Shown one piece after another: positions 26,670-39,809 of a stretch of 64,000 nucleotides of DNA (its first letter is position 1; the number at the start of each line of letters is the position of its first letter). Location of the stretch: NCBI GenBank assembly GCA_933228675.1, contig OW121743.1, positions 61,821,118 through 61,885,117 of the forward strand, in the 5' to 3' direction. Below the pieces are notes generated by a model that made no database searches, was not told the origin of the DNA, and worked only from the letters and a program-made list of their open reading frames with translations. Source of the stretch: Stomorhina lunata. Taxonomy: Eukaryota > Arthropoda > Insecta > Diptera > Rhiniidae. The position numbers and the translations under genes were made by a program.

Positions 26670-27447
26670 AACAAGTAAGAAAGTGCTATAGTCGGTCAAG
26701 CCCGACCATACGATACCCTTCACCGCTAAGGTCAAAGGTGTTATTTTTTCTATATAAAGACAAATATTTGCTAAATTTTATACTAATATATTTAAGCTGT
26801 TTCCGTCATTTGGACTTATATGAGAGCTAGAATCAAATGTGGACCGATTAACTCGAAATTTGGTAAATTGATTACAGTTCTTACAAAACTGTATGCGAAA
26901 AATAAACTCTAAATTCTTGTTATCTTTAGATTTACGAGCGTTTTAAAGATTTTTGTCTCATTTAGTGCGTTTTTAAAGAAGAGTTTGTATGGGAGCTATG
27001 GTCAAATGTAGACCGATTTCAACGAAACTTGGTACAGTGATTTAAGCAGTATTTGTTTTAAAGCAGTATTTGTTTTAAATTTCATGAAAAAATATTGATA
27101 TTATAATATAATATATCAATTCCGGGAAGTGGGACCTATGGGAGGTACCATAAATAATGGACCCAATTCGACCAATTTTAATAGCCATGGTCCCATTATC
27201 AAAAAAATGATCTGTGCCAGATTTCATCAAATTATATTTAGAATTGCGACCTGCACTTTGATTACAATATTTACATGGGGGTCCAGCCAGCCAGATGGAC
27301 GGACGGACATCGCTAAGTCGACTCAGAAAGTGATTCTAAGCCTATTGGTATACTAAAAGGTGGGTCTAAGACAAATATTTCTATGCGTAACATACATCAG
27401 CACAAACTTATAATACCCTTTCCACCTATGCTGGTGAAGGGTATAAA
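26670..27447 (+). mobile_element. Hairpin-ended element P, copy 1
   Basis: The left end is AACAAGTAAGAAAGTGCTAT with hairpin GTCGG-TCAAGC-CCGAC (26,691-26,706) and GATACCCTTCACCGC. The right end is CCACCTATGCTGGTGAAGGG then TATAAAA. It is about 778 bp, the same size as the inverted copy at 28,139-28,946. Inside are repeated phrases such as GGGAGCTATGGTCAAATGTA and GACCGATT that occur throughout P, Q and R. A short GGACGGACGGACATCGC stretch (about 27,296-27,312) corresponds to the CTGT site of Q. The 75-codon frame at 27,129 is repeat sequence with no recognised protein. Confidence 0.8.
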
Positions 27448-27449
27448 AA

Positions 27450-27664
27450 TTGTTAAATACTTTTCGTTGTGCTTAATATGTAGTTAGGCTAAACATGTTA
27501 ATAGTAATACGGAAGGTCCATATATTTCCTAAGGAGTTCCTAATTAATCCATCATATATAAAGTCTGGGCTGAACATTGATTGATGTCTATCTAATTTCA
27601 TAGGTGCAATCTTAATATAATGAATGTACCTCCAAATCATTTTGATTATAGCTATAAAAAGGGG
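27450..27664 (+). repeat. Dispersed repeat S, copy 1
   Basis: AAATACTTTTCGTT, then GTAGTTAGG, GATAGTAATACG-like, AGGTCCATATATTT and GGAGTTCCTAAT read in the same order as the reverse complement of 61,440-61,625, ending near TATAAAAAGGGG. It directly follows element P copy 1. It has no terminal repeat or coding content I can see. Confidence 0.65.
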
Positions 27665-28138
27665 ATGTTATATTTATATATATAAGAATTATAGCCAAAT
27701 GTTGACCGTACTGGCTGGTAGAGCTTATTTTTGCAAAATTTAGAGGCCATAGCTATCACGGTTTCTAATTTAATAGCTTGTAACTGCCATTTGCTAAAAT
27801 TTTTGGATTCCGTGAGTGTTTTTTATATGAAAGCTAAAGTTAAATATAGACTGATTCCTATAAAATTTGATAAACTGAAAAAAAGTTGCATGAAACTCCC
27901 TATATTTAATGTAGTCGTCATAGCTATTACAATTGTTTTTAATTTATCAGGATTAATGTGTTTCCCGGCGAGGGGTTATATGGGAGCTCTAACTAAATGT
28001 GAACCGATTTTGTGCATTTTCAACACATAACTTTTTCAAGATATCCAAAACTCTCTTGTAAAATGTTGTCCCTCTAGCTCTGTTCGTTAATGCGCTAGCG
28101 TGCTTTTATCGGACAGACGGACATAAACATCCTTTTCT

Positions 28139-28946
28139 TTTATACCCTTCACCACTATAGGTGGAAAGGGTATATTGGGTTTGTGCTGATGTTTGTAACG
28201 CATAGAAATATTGGTCTGAGACCTCTTTTAGTATACCAATCCACTTAGAATCACTCCCTGAGTTGTTTTAACGATGTCCGTCCGGCTGGCTGGCTGGCCG
28301 GCCGGTTATCCATGTAAGTTTGTTATCACTCTACAGGTCGTAACTTTAAAGATAATTTGATGAAATTTAGCACAGGTTATTATTTTGGTCCAAGGATGAT
28401 CCCTATACTTTTTGGGGGATTACTATTTTGGGTACCTCCCATAGGGATGCCTTCCCGGAATAGAATTTTTGGTCCTTTATAGCCACAAATTTAGCTGTAT
28501 TTTAATAATATTGAGCACAAATATCGCTCATCATTACCTTAATCAGTGTTCCTAATTTTGTAGAAATCGGTCCATATTTGACCATACCTCCCATACAAGA
28601 CACATTCTCAAAAGACGTTTATATACACATAAAGGCACAAAAACGTTAATAACTCTAAAGACAAATGCATTTAATTACTTAAACTTTGTACAGATAAATA
28701 TTTAATAAATATAAAACAATAATCAAAATTTGGTAACAATCGGTCCACAATTGACCCTAGCTCCCATATCAGGCCCTTAGCCGGAAATGATATAAATCTC
28801 AAAATTTTGAAAAATAGCACATAGTATATGTATGTATGTTTCTAAGACTTCAGAAAAACTTGTTTAATTGTTGGTCCATATTTGGCCTTAGTAGTGAAGG
28901 GTATTATATAGTCGGGCTTGACCGACTACATCTTTTCTTATTTGTT
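28139..28946 (-). mobile_element. Hairpin-ended element P, copy 2, nested in Q
   Basis: It starts TATACCCTTCACCACTATAG, then GTGGAAAGGG, and ends with the hairpin AGTCGG-GCTTGA-CCGACT (28,910-28,927) and TCTTTTCTTATTTGTT. It is inverted relative to copy 1, 700 bp away. Its insertion point is clear because the element Q copy at 58.6 kb is continuous there (CTCCTTTTCTTTTTGTG, then on to GGAGCTATGG). A GTCCGTCCGGCTGGCTGGCT stretch occupies the CTGT position. Confidence 0.82.
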
Positions 28947-29525
28947 TATATGGTAGATATGGTCAAATGGTGACCGATTGTGACAAAATTTTGCACACTG
29001 GCTGACATTGACATAAGACTGCCTTGTGCCTAATTAAGTCTTACTAGCTCTTGTAGTTGAGGAGCTATCACGCTTTTATTTGACAGACAGAGGGACATAA
29101 ACCCCTTTTACTTTTAAATTTTTGTGTTTCCGTAAGTTTTTTCTCTTGTGCCAAATTTAATAATTATATCTGTTATACATTTAGATTTTCTGCCACTTAA
29201 GTGTATTTTAGGTGAAATTAAGGCTGTTTTCGTAAGTTTTTTGAATGGGTGCTACGGCTAAATGTGAACCGATTTTTATGGAATTTCATGTGCTGCCTAA
29301 GGCTTATGTAAAACTTGTATATACTTAATTTTATCATCATTGATAGTATAATTTGTCATTTATTAACAAATAATCGAGTAGCCTAGACGAGGTTATATGG
29401 GAGCTATGGTGAAATGTAAACCAATTTTGCACAATTTCAATACCAAAATTTTCCAAGAAGTGAAGAATATTTTTTACTAAGTTTCAGTGAGCTAGCTCCT
29501 TTCGTTTAGGCGTTATCGTGATTTC

Positions 29526-29526
29526 A

Positions 29527-29572
<46 letters not shown>

Positions 29573-29586
29573 CGACAGACAGACAT
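29526..29586. repeat. (CAGA)n tract within element Q copy 1
   Basis: About 15 CAGA units between AATAGA and CATATTTTTAGAATTTCATA. It is the expected position of the GTCCGTCTGTCTG stretch in this element. Confidence 0.95.
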
Positions 29587-29689
29587 ATTTTTAGAATTTC
29601 ATAAGGATTCAAAATATACATCAAAGTGACAATTTCAATATTCCCCCACTCTTTTAATGGTAGGTATAAAAATAACAAAATCACAAAAG

Positions 29690-31375
29690 GACTTGGCCAA
29701 AATGAAATGTATAAGAATGTTTAGGGCTCGCTTTCCTCAAAGAGCCTATAGTATAAAGATGTTGCATTTCCATACATTGATTTGCCTTATGGTCTTTTCG
29801 AAAGGTCCCATAAAGAAGAGAGTATACCGTTTTTACTCAAATTCGAAAACAACTAATGGAAACTCTTAAAAAATGAGAGAAAGCTAAGGCACATACACGT
29901 ATTTATATAATTTATCTCTGTTTGTGCGTTTGTGCGTTTATGTGTTTTTCATTTTTCTTTATGGACTTTAATTTCATTTTTAACATAAGACAAATGTATG
30001 AAGTGAAATACCTTTATATTATAGAGTCTTTCCTGTCATTGTAGGGTATTCGTAAAGTTCAATATAGAAACAACTTTCACTTTGAATTTTCAGCTCCAGA
30101 TGGTTTTTCATTGGAATGCTTCTTCTATAGATATATTTTTAATTTTCTCCTCTTTCTTTTGATATTAACAACTAATAATAAAATTGTTATTAAAAATAAA
30201 ATACAAGAACCACCAACAACCTGCTGTTAAAAGATTATTCTTTGTATTATAGTTTTATCTGGCAGACAGACGCCTGCCTGTATTGCCACTGTTTTTTTTT
30301 TTTTTTTTTTGGTTTTATATTTTTTCTCATTTGTGTTGCAACAGTAAAATAAAAAGAAAAAAAAAGTAATTTGCTTTTCTTGATTTTTAACATTATAACG
30401 TTCGATAATTTCACAGCAAGCTGAGTTTTAATAAGATTACCGCCATCATCAATGGAAATGAATGAACGAATGAATGAATGAATGAATGAATTGTATTGGT
30501 ATAAAACACGACACGACATGCCATAAAAAGTTTTATCTTATTAAAATTCTTTTGTTTGTTCAGTCATTTCTTCGGATATTATTGCATTAATATTCTTTAA
30601 TTTTGTATAATTTGATCTGTTAAAATATTGGTGGAATAAAATTTAATTACATTTAATTGGGTTAATGGAATTAAGTGAAATTTCGTCAGAGTAAGTGTGT
30701 GTACGATATTTGAATATTTAACAATAATATGTTTGTGTATGCAAGAGTGTGTGTGTGTGTTTGAATGCAAAATTATTCTGGCCAAATTGAAAGTAAATGA
30801 AAATTGATATGTTGCGTATACTTATTATAATATTAATCATACGTAGTGATGTTCTATTATGGTAATGGAAGTTTATTGTTCTTACTCATACGCCATGTTA
30901 TTATGCATATGCAAATTTGGACTTAATTTCCATTGAAGATGTTGCATATTATTAAAAATTTGGTTGTGTTTTCATCGGAAAATTTAATTCTTATAACTTA
31001 ATGACAATATTTTCTTTGTAATTTCTTTAAATAATACCATTTAAAGTTATAGTGTTTCCCTCTCAACCTAAAAATTGGTGATAACTTTAAAAAAATTCAT
31101 AAAGTTTAATTGGAAATTTTGAACCCATGTCGCTAGACCGCAGAAATAAGAAAAAGTTTTCATATTGGAAACAAATTTAAAAAAGTCACAATGTCAATTT
31201 TTTTAATGTAAGATAATAATAAATGTATATATATTAGAATATCCCACTCTTGTATGGATAAAATTAAATTTTGAAATACAGAAAGACGTACCCTTAAAAT
31301 TTGTAACATTTGACCCCCATAAACCATATACAAAGTTTCTTTCAGATCAGATAACGAAAAAGCGATGCGACTTGA
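29690..31375. other. AT-rich non-coding sequence with short microsatellites
   Basis: No gene was recognised. It holds a 19-base T run at about 30,291-30,310, (GAAT)n at about 30,458-30,490 and a short (TG)n at 30,747-30,760. Open frames of up to 90 codons cross these and have low-complexity translations. Transition into array D begins near 31,380. Confidence 0.6.
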
Positions 31376-31379
31376 CGCC

Positions 31380-33688
31380 AAAGTTTGTAAATTTTTGAAA
31401 AATTTCCTATAAAAAGTAAATTTTTGAAAAATTTCATATAAAAAGTAAATTTTTGAAACATTTGCTATAAAAAATAAATTTTTGAAAAATTTCCTATAAA
31501 GCAAATTTTTGAAAAATTTCCTATAAAAAGTAAATTTTTGAAAAATTTCCTATAAAAAGTAAATTTTTGAAAAATTTCCTATAAAAGTAAATTTTTGAAA
31601 AATTTCCTATAAAAAGTAAATTTTGGAAAAATTTCCTATAAAAAGTAAATTTTTAAAAAATTTCCTATAAAAAGTAAATTTTTGAAAAATTTCCTTTAAA
31701 AAGTAAATTTTTGAAAAATTTCCTATAAGAAGTAAATTTTTGAAAAATTTCCTATAAAAAGTAAATTTTTGAAAAATTTCCTATAAAAAGTAAATTTTTG
31801 AAAAATTTCCTATAAAAAGTAAATTTTTGAAAAAATTTCCTATAAAAAGTAAATTTTTGAAAAACTTCCCATAAAAAGTAAATTTTTGAAAAATTTTCTA
31901 TAAAAATTAAATTTTTGAAAAATTTTCTATAAAAAGTAAATTTTTGAAAAATTTCCTATAGAAAGTAAATTTTTAAAAAATTTCCTATAAAAGTAGATTT
32001 TTGAAAAATATCCTATAAAAAGTATATTATTGAAAAATTTCCTATAAAAGTAAATTTTTTAAAATTTTCTATAAAAAGTAAATTTTCGAAAAATTTCCTA
32101 TAAAAAGGAAACTTTTGAAAAAATTCCGTAAAAAGTAAATTTTTGAAAAATTTTCTATAAAAGTATATTATTGAAAAATTTCCTATAAAAAGTAAACTTT
32201 TGAAAAATTTCCTATAAAAAGTAAATTTTTGAAAAATTTCCTATAAAAAGTAAATTTTTGAAAAATTTCCTATAAAAAGTAAATTTTTGAAAAATTTCCT
32301 ATAAAAAGTAAATTTTTGAAAAATTTCCTATAAAAGTAAATTTTTGAAAAATTTCCTATAAAAGTAAATTTTTGAAAAATTTCCTATAAAAGTAAATTTT
32401 TAAAAATTTTTTATAAAAAAGTAAATTTTTGAAAAATTTCTTATTAAAAGTAAATTTTTGAAAAATTTCCTATTAAAAGTAAATTTTTGAAAAATTTCCT
32501 ATTAAAAGTAAATTTTTGAAAATTTTCCTATTAAAAGTAAATTTTTTAAAAATTTCTTATAAAAAGTAAATTTTTAAAAATTTTCTATAAAAAAGTAAAT
32601 TTTTGAAAAATTTCCTATTAAAAGAAATTTTTGAAAAACTTCCTATTAAAAGTTAATTTTTGAAAAATTTCCTAAAAAGTAAATTTTTGACAAATTTTCT
32701 ATAAAAAGTAAATTTTTAAAAAAATTTTCTATAAAAAGTAAATTTTTGAAAAATTTCATATAAAAAGTAAATTTTGGAAAAATTTCTTATAAAAAGTAAA
32801 TTTTTAAAAAATTTCTTATAAAAAGTAAATTTTTAAAAAATTTCTTATAAAAATTAAATTTATATAAAATTTCCTATTAAAAGTTAATTCTTGAAAAATT
32901 TCCTAAAAAGTAAATTTTTGACAAATTTTCTATAAAAAGTAAATTTTTGAAAAATTTTCTATAAAAAGTAAATTTTTGAAAAATTTCATGTAAAAAGTAA
33001 ATTTTGGAAAAATTTCCTATAAAAAGTAAATTTTTGAAAAATTTCTTATAAAAATTAAATTTTTATAAAATTTCCTATAAAAAGCAATTTTTTGAAAAAT
33101 TTCCTATAAAAAGTAAATTTTTGAAAAATTTCCTACAAAAAGTAAATTTTTGAAAAATTTCCTATAAAAAGTAAATTTTTGAAAAATTTCCTATGAAAAG
33201 TAAATTTTTGAAAAATTTCCTATAAAAAGTAAATTTTTGAAAAATTTCCTTAAAAAGTAAATTTTTGAAAAATTTCCTATAAAAAGTAAATTTTTGAAAA
33301 ATTTCCTATAAAAAGTATATTATTGAAAAATTTCCTATAAAAAGTAAGTTTTAGAAAAATTTCCTATAAAAAGTATATTATTGAAAAATTTCCTATAAAA
33401 GTAAACTTTTGAAAAATTTCCTATAAAAAGTAAATTTTTGAAAAATTTCTTATAAAAAGTAAATTTTTGAAAAATTTCTTATAAAAAGTAAATTTTTGAA
33501 AAATTTCTTATAAAAAGTAAATTTTTGAAAAATTTCTTATAAAAAGTAAATTTTTGAAAAATTTCCTATAAAAAGTAAATTTTTGAAAAATTTCCTTTAA
33601 AAAGTAAATTTTTGAAAAATTTCTTATAAAAAGTAAATTTCTGAAAAATTTCCTACAAAAAGTTAATTTTTGAAAGATTTCATATAAA
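31380..33688 (-). repeat. Tandem array D, 29-bp satellite, array B family in reverse orientation
   Basis: The unit is GTAAATTTTTGAAAAATTTC then CTATAAAAA, 29 bp, about 80 copies with one-base A-run indels and CTATTAAAAG / TATATTATTG variants. Its core AAATTTTTGAAAAATTTCCTA is the exact reverse complement of the array B core; the TAGG of B is replaced by GT, which removes the second hairpin arm. The array is more heterogeneous than B. A 114-codon minus frame at its left edge runs into unique sequence and has no recognised domain. Confidence 0.93.
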
Positions 33689-33689
33689 A

Positions 33690-35430
33690 AAGGTAGTGGA
33701 AAGGTCTCTGCCTTATAGTAGCAGGGAAGAGTTCTACAAATAACTAATCCTGCCAGAGCAAGGGCATTTTATTTTTTCCCAGCAGTTTAAGTTTATCCAA
33801 ATGCGTTAATAAATATTTTGGGTTAACATTATTATAGAGAAACAAGTTCTTGTTTGCGGAAAATCGCCAAAAAATATTTTTTCTAACTTAGCAAGTTTTT
33901 GATGCAATTCCATAAAAAATCTTAAATTTGTAGAGCTAATTCTTGTACAAAGTGAAACCAATTTATATAGCGAGTGTAAAACTTAAAAAAAAAAAAACAT
34001 TGTAAAATATTTAATTTCCATTGCAAAATATAGACCTAAATGGAATAAATTTTGAAAATTTTTTCGCTATAAAGCGCATTAAATCAGAATTTACAATTCT
34101 TTGTTTTTTTTTAATTTTATCATTTTACAAAAATACAGAAAATTTCAATAATACAACGCAAATGAACCGACTTAATTAAATTTTTACCTGTTAATGACAT
34201 TGATGATGACATGACAAAAGCGAAAACCACAAGCAAAAATCACAAAATTCACTAATTCTCTAGCAACTGAAACATCAAATAATTTATTAAATACACCCTC
34301 AACATCCCATATACATAGCTACACATTTATATACATTAAAAACAAACTTCATTTTACTGCCACCCCCCAAAAATGTAAACAATTTTACTGAAAATAATAC
34401 ACAACATTTTACAACAAATTTGTTGCAACCAAAAATTAGTTGCGGTCTATGTTTTAACTTAATATATGGCTACAAACATGAAATCCTCAATGCATGGACA
34501 CATGATTATTTTTTTGTGCTGTCATTTACATGACCCAAATAAAAACGAATCACAATTTTTTTTCCTTTCCCATTTCTATTCTATTTAATCTTTGTCCTGC
34601 TCTAATGAAACATTAAACAAACATTTCAATGACCAAAAACCAACAACACATGCAAATAAGCTTGGGCAAATAGAAAAGAAAAATTTGTCCTGGAAAAGTT
34701 TCTATCAATAAAGGATACGTTTGCACATACATACATTTACATATACGCATGAGGCAGAGGAAAAGTTTAGTATTTGATGGAAATAAATTTTATAGATGAA
34801 TAGAAAACTGTGCCGAGTAAAAGTATTTAAGTGTATGTGTGTAAATGTTTAGTGGTGTGCGTATTTGTCAATGGCTAAGTTTTTATTTGCTTTGGAGTTG
34901 ACCACATGCATATATATACACATAGATACTAGAACATTTGTATATGAACATGTGATTAGAAATTGAAATTCACTTTCAAATTCAATTTTATGCGAAAACA
35001 AACTGCATTCAACCACAAAAACAACACAGAATGCAATAAAACTCGCGTATATTTTATCACGAGGCAACATAGCTATAATTTTGCCACATAGCGTTGCATG
35101 AATTTGAAGTTCCTAGATTTTGTATTTTCATCTAGAAAAGGGGAATTCTATACATTGGGGATATTTTGTAGATGCAAAATGGAACGAGAATTTTGGATTA
35201 TCTATATCCGATTCCGCTAAATGTCCTGGCACCTGTTTTCAATAGGGGGACTGTTGCCGTTGGCAGTTCAACGTAAATCATAATTCTGCAATATCTGCTT
35301 TTCTGTTAGCGTTGCGTTAAAATAGGAAAAAAAAAACTATGTTGGTTTAAGTATATTCATACACAAACTCGCACATTGATCAAACAGTAGTTTATTCTAA
35401 TACACCAACACAGTGGCTGCAGTTTTCAAT
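33690..35430. other. Unassigned AT-rich sequence
   Basis: No gene was recognised. A slightly GC-richer patch at about 33,693-33,770 (GGTCTCTGCCTTATAG, CTAATCCTGCCAGAGCAAGG) abuts array D and could be an inserted fragment, but I cannot classify it. A 73-codon minus frame at 34,849-35,070 has no recognised motif. Confidence 0.55.
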
Positions 35431-35436
35431 AAATAG

Positions 35437-36235
<799 letters not shown>

Positions 36236-36239
36236 AGGC

Positions 36240-36990
36240 GTGAGTTACATCAGTAAAAACTCAATACAACTTCTGCACTGATAGTAGTGTAGAGTGCATT
36301 TATAGTTTATGTGCATTTGGGGAACTGAGCATTTGTGTTATATATACAAACACCCATATTTCCATCTCTAAACATAACTCCTCGAATATTGGTGACATTG
36401 TTTGCATGTATCTATCTATTTATATGCACTCGCCCCAACTTCGTGTTTATTTATTTGCCTGTCTGGCCAGTAATATTTTGTGTGAGCTTAACAGGATCAG
36501 CGTTTGATAAGAAAAATACATGAAATAGTGCAAATTAACTCTAGTGTTTGGTCAGTAACCACGATAAAGCAAAGAGTGAAAGGTGGTATATGATATGAAA
36601 TGGTATTTGACTTTGGTCAGAAAACAAAAAAAAAAACAGTTCAAACAATATTTTAGATCCACCAAACTAAATAAATACACAAATACGATGGCAGGACAAA
36701 ATTGGAACAAGTAAACATTAATAAGGATTTACCAGGAAGTTGCATGAAAAGTTGGTAAATTTCAAGTAACATGCCACTACTGTGAATATCAAAGGATGTA
36801 TATTAAAAAATTTCTTAATGCACCCAAAAATAATTATTAAAATGAAGTATTCTAAAACTAAAATAGTGAAGCTGACACTTTTATTGCATGACTTTCAAGC
36901 TGTGAATATTTCAAACAAAATAAGTTTTTTTTTCTAAAAATCTATGAATGAATAGTGATTTTATTAATAATAACGTAAATAAAGCGAAAA
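36240..36990. other. Unassigned AT-rich sequence
   Basis: No repeat family or gene was recognised. A 62-codon plus frame at 36,335-36,523 has no identifiable motif. Confidence 0.55.
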
Positions 36991-36994
36991 TACC

Positions 36995-37440
36995 TAATTT
37001 TGTGAACCATTTCCGCCATTGGGTCTAGAATCGGAGCTATGGTCAAATGTTGATAGATTTTCTTTAAATTTGCAATTTAATTACAAATTGTATGTCTTTA
37101 ACAAGTAAGTATACCATTAGTAAAAGTAAGAAAAGCTATAGTTTGTAAAGCCCGACTATATGATACCCTTCACTACCAAGGTCAAATATGGACCAACAAT
37201 TTTACAAGCTTTCCTTAAGTCTAAGAGACATACATACCTATACTATGTGCTATTTTTCCAAAATTTCGAGATTAAAGTAGATTTATGAAATTTCCGGCTA
37301 AGAGCCTGACATTGTGGATTGATTGTTACCAAATTTCAGTCATTAATAACAAAATATTTATCTGTGCAATTCTTTAATGATAAAACTCACTTATCTTTAG
37401 ATTTTTTAAGCGTTTTTGTACATTTATGGTTATCTAAACT
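36995..37440 (+). mobile_element. Element P fragments
   Basis: CCATTTCCGCCATTGGG and GGAGCTATGGTCAAATGT match P internal sequence at 26,800-26,850 and 41,500. Then TAAGAAAAGCTATAGTTTGT and AAAGCCCGACTATATGATAC followed by CCTTCAC is a decayed left end at about 37,124-37,170. Its hairpin is no longer complementary. The fragment runs directly into array E. Confidence 0.65.
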
Positions 37441-37443
37441 ACG

Positions 37444-39808
37444 TTATACAGTCCTATTTAAACTTAAATCGTGGGCCTTTATATAGTCCTATCTAACTTT
37501 AATTGTGGGTAGTTATAAAGTCCTACTTAAGCTTTAATTGTTTGTCTTTATATAGTCTTATTGAAGCTTTAATCGTTAGTCTTTATATAGTCTTATTTTA
37601 GATTTAATCGTAGGTCTTTATAAAGTCATACTTGAGCTTTAATCCTGGGTCTTTATTAAGTCCTATTTATGCTTTAATCGTGGGTCTTTATATAGTTATA
37701 TTTAAGCTCTAATCATGTTTCTTTATAAAGTTGTATTTAAGCTTTAATCATGGGTCATTATATAGTCCTATCTAAGCTTTAAGCGTTAGTCTTTATATAG
37801 TCCTATTTAAGTCGTGGGTCTTTATATAGTCTTACTTAAGCCTTAATCTTGGGTTTTTATATAGTCCTATTTAAGCTTTAGTTGTCTGTCTTTTAAAGTC
37901 ATATTTAAGCTTTAATCTTGGTTCTTTATACAGTCCTATTTTAGCTTTAGTCGACGGTGTTTATAAAGTCCTATTTGAGCTTTTATCGTGTGTCTTTATA
38001 TGGTCCCATTTAAGCTTCAACCGTGGGTCTTTTTATATAGTTCTATTTTTGCCTTAATTGTATATCTTTATATAGTCCTATTTTAACTGTAATCATGGGT
38101 CCTTGTAAAGTCCTGTTTAAGCTTTAATTATGGGTCATCATATAGTCCTATTTAAGCTTAATCGTTAGTCTTTATATAGAAGTATTTAGACTTTAGTTAA
38201 TAGTCTTTATATGGTCCTATTTAAGCTTCAGTTGTGGGTCTTTATATAGTTCTATTTAAGCCATAAACTTGGGTCTTTATAAAGTAATATTTAAGCTATA
38301 ACCGTGAATCTTTACATGGTTCTATTAAAGCTTTAGTGTAGGTCTTTATATAGCCCTATGTAAGCTCTAATCTTTATATAGTCCTATTTAAGCTTTTATC
38401 GTGAGTCTTTATATAGTCATATTTAAGTTTTAATCGCTGGTCTTTATATAGTTCAATTTAAGATTTGATCGTGGGTCTTTATATAGTCCTATATAGGCTT
38501 TAATCGTAGGTTTTATAAAGTCCTTTTTAAGCTTTAATCACAAGTCTTTATATAGTTTTGTTTAAGCTTTAATCGTGGGTGCTTAAATATTCCTAATTAA
38601 AATTTGATCATGGGTCTTTATACAGTCTTATTTAAGCTTCAGTCGTCGGTCTTTATCGTGGGTCTTTATAAAGTCCTATTTAAGCTTTAATCGTGGATCT
38701 TTATATAGCCCTATGTAAGCTCTAATCGTGGGTCTTTATATAGTCCTATTTAAGCTTTAATCGTTGGTCTTTATATAGTCCTATTTATGCCTTAATCGTG
38801 GGTTTTTATATAGTTCTATTTAAGCTTTAATTGTGGGTCTTTATGTAGTCCTATTTAAGCTTTAATCGTAGGTCTTTATATAGTTTTATTTAAGCCTTAA
38901 TCATGGGTCTTTATATAGTCCTATTTAAGCTTTAATCATGGGTCTTTATGTAGTCCTATTTATGCTTTAATCGTGGGTCTTTATATAGTAATATTTAAGC
39001 TTTAATCTTGCCTTTATATAGTTCTATTCAAGCTTTAGTTGTGAATCTTTATATAGTCCCATTTAAGCTTTAATCGTAGGTCTTTATATAGTTATATTTA
39101 AGCTTTAGTCGTGGGTCTTTATAGAGTCCTATTTAAGCTTTAATTGTGGGTCTTTATATAGTTATATTTAAGCTTTAATCGTGGGTCTTTATATAGTTCT
39201 ATTTAAGCTTTAATCGTGGGTCTTTATATTTAAGCCTTTATTGCGATTCTTTATATAGTCCTATATACGATTTATTCGTTGGTCTTTATATAGTTCGATT
39301 TGAGCCTTAATCATTGGTCTTCATATAGTTCGCTTTAAGCTATAATCGTGGATCTTTGTATAGTCCTATTTAAGTTTTAAGCGTGGGTCATATTTAAGCT
39401 TTAATCGTAAGTCTTTTTATAGTCTTATTTAAGCTTTAATCGGGGCTCCTTATACAGTCCTGTTTAGGTTTAAATCGTGGGTCTTTATATAGTCATATTC
39501 AGCTTTAATTATGGGTCTCTATATAGTTCTATTTAAGCTTTAATTGTGGGTCTTATTACAGTCCTAGCTAAGCTTTTATTGTGTTCTTTATATAGTCATA
39601 TTAAAGCTTTAATTGTGGTCTTTATATAGTCCTATTTAGGTCCTAATCGTTGGTCTCGATAAAGTCATATTTAAGCTTTAGTCGTGGGTCTTTAAGCTTT
39701 AATAGAGGGTGTTTATATAGTCTTATTTAGTCTTTATAAAGTCTTTATAAAGTCATATCAGGCTTTAATCATTTGCTTAATATTGTCCAATTTAAGCTTT
39801 AATCGTGG
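37444..39808 (+). repeat. Tandem array E, 35-bp satellite
   Basis: The unit is TTTATATAGTCCTATTTAAG then CTTTAATCGTGGGTC, 35 bp, about 65 copies. Substitution divergence is high, with occasional partial units (39,222, 39,385, 39,690). Many units contain AAGCTT. Unlike the other arrays it has no A-tract/T-tract dyad and a higher G+C. No coding potential. Confidence 0.93.
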
Positions 39809-39809
39809 G

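Larger units (their letters stand above)
27665..29673 (+). mobile_element. Hairpin-ended element Q, copy 1, split by element P
   Basis: The two halves (27,665-28,138 and 28,947-29,673) match, in order and reverse complement, the copy at 57,976-59,085. Shared phrases include GGGAGCTCTAACTAAAT, GCTATCACGCTTTTATTTGA and GAGCTAGCTCCTTTCGTTTA. It ends at 29,650-29,673 with the remains of the CCCACC/GGTGGG hairpin (AATGGTAGGTATAAAAAT). Ninety-nine codons at 27,731-28,030 are open, but the 58-kb copy has the equivalent region broken differently, so I do not regard it as a gene. Confidence 0.75.

Noticed and set aside
27731..28030. 99-codon plus frame in element Q
   Set aside because: The homologous region at 58.7-58.9 kb is not open in the same way, so protein constraint is not supported.
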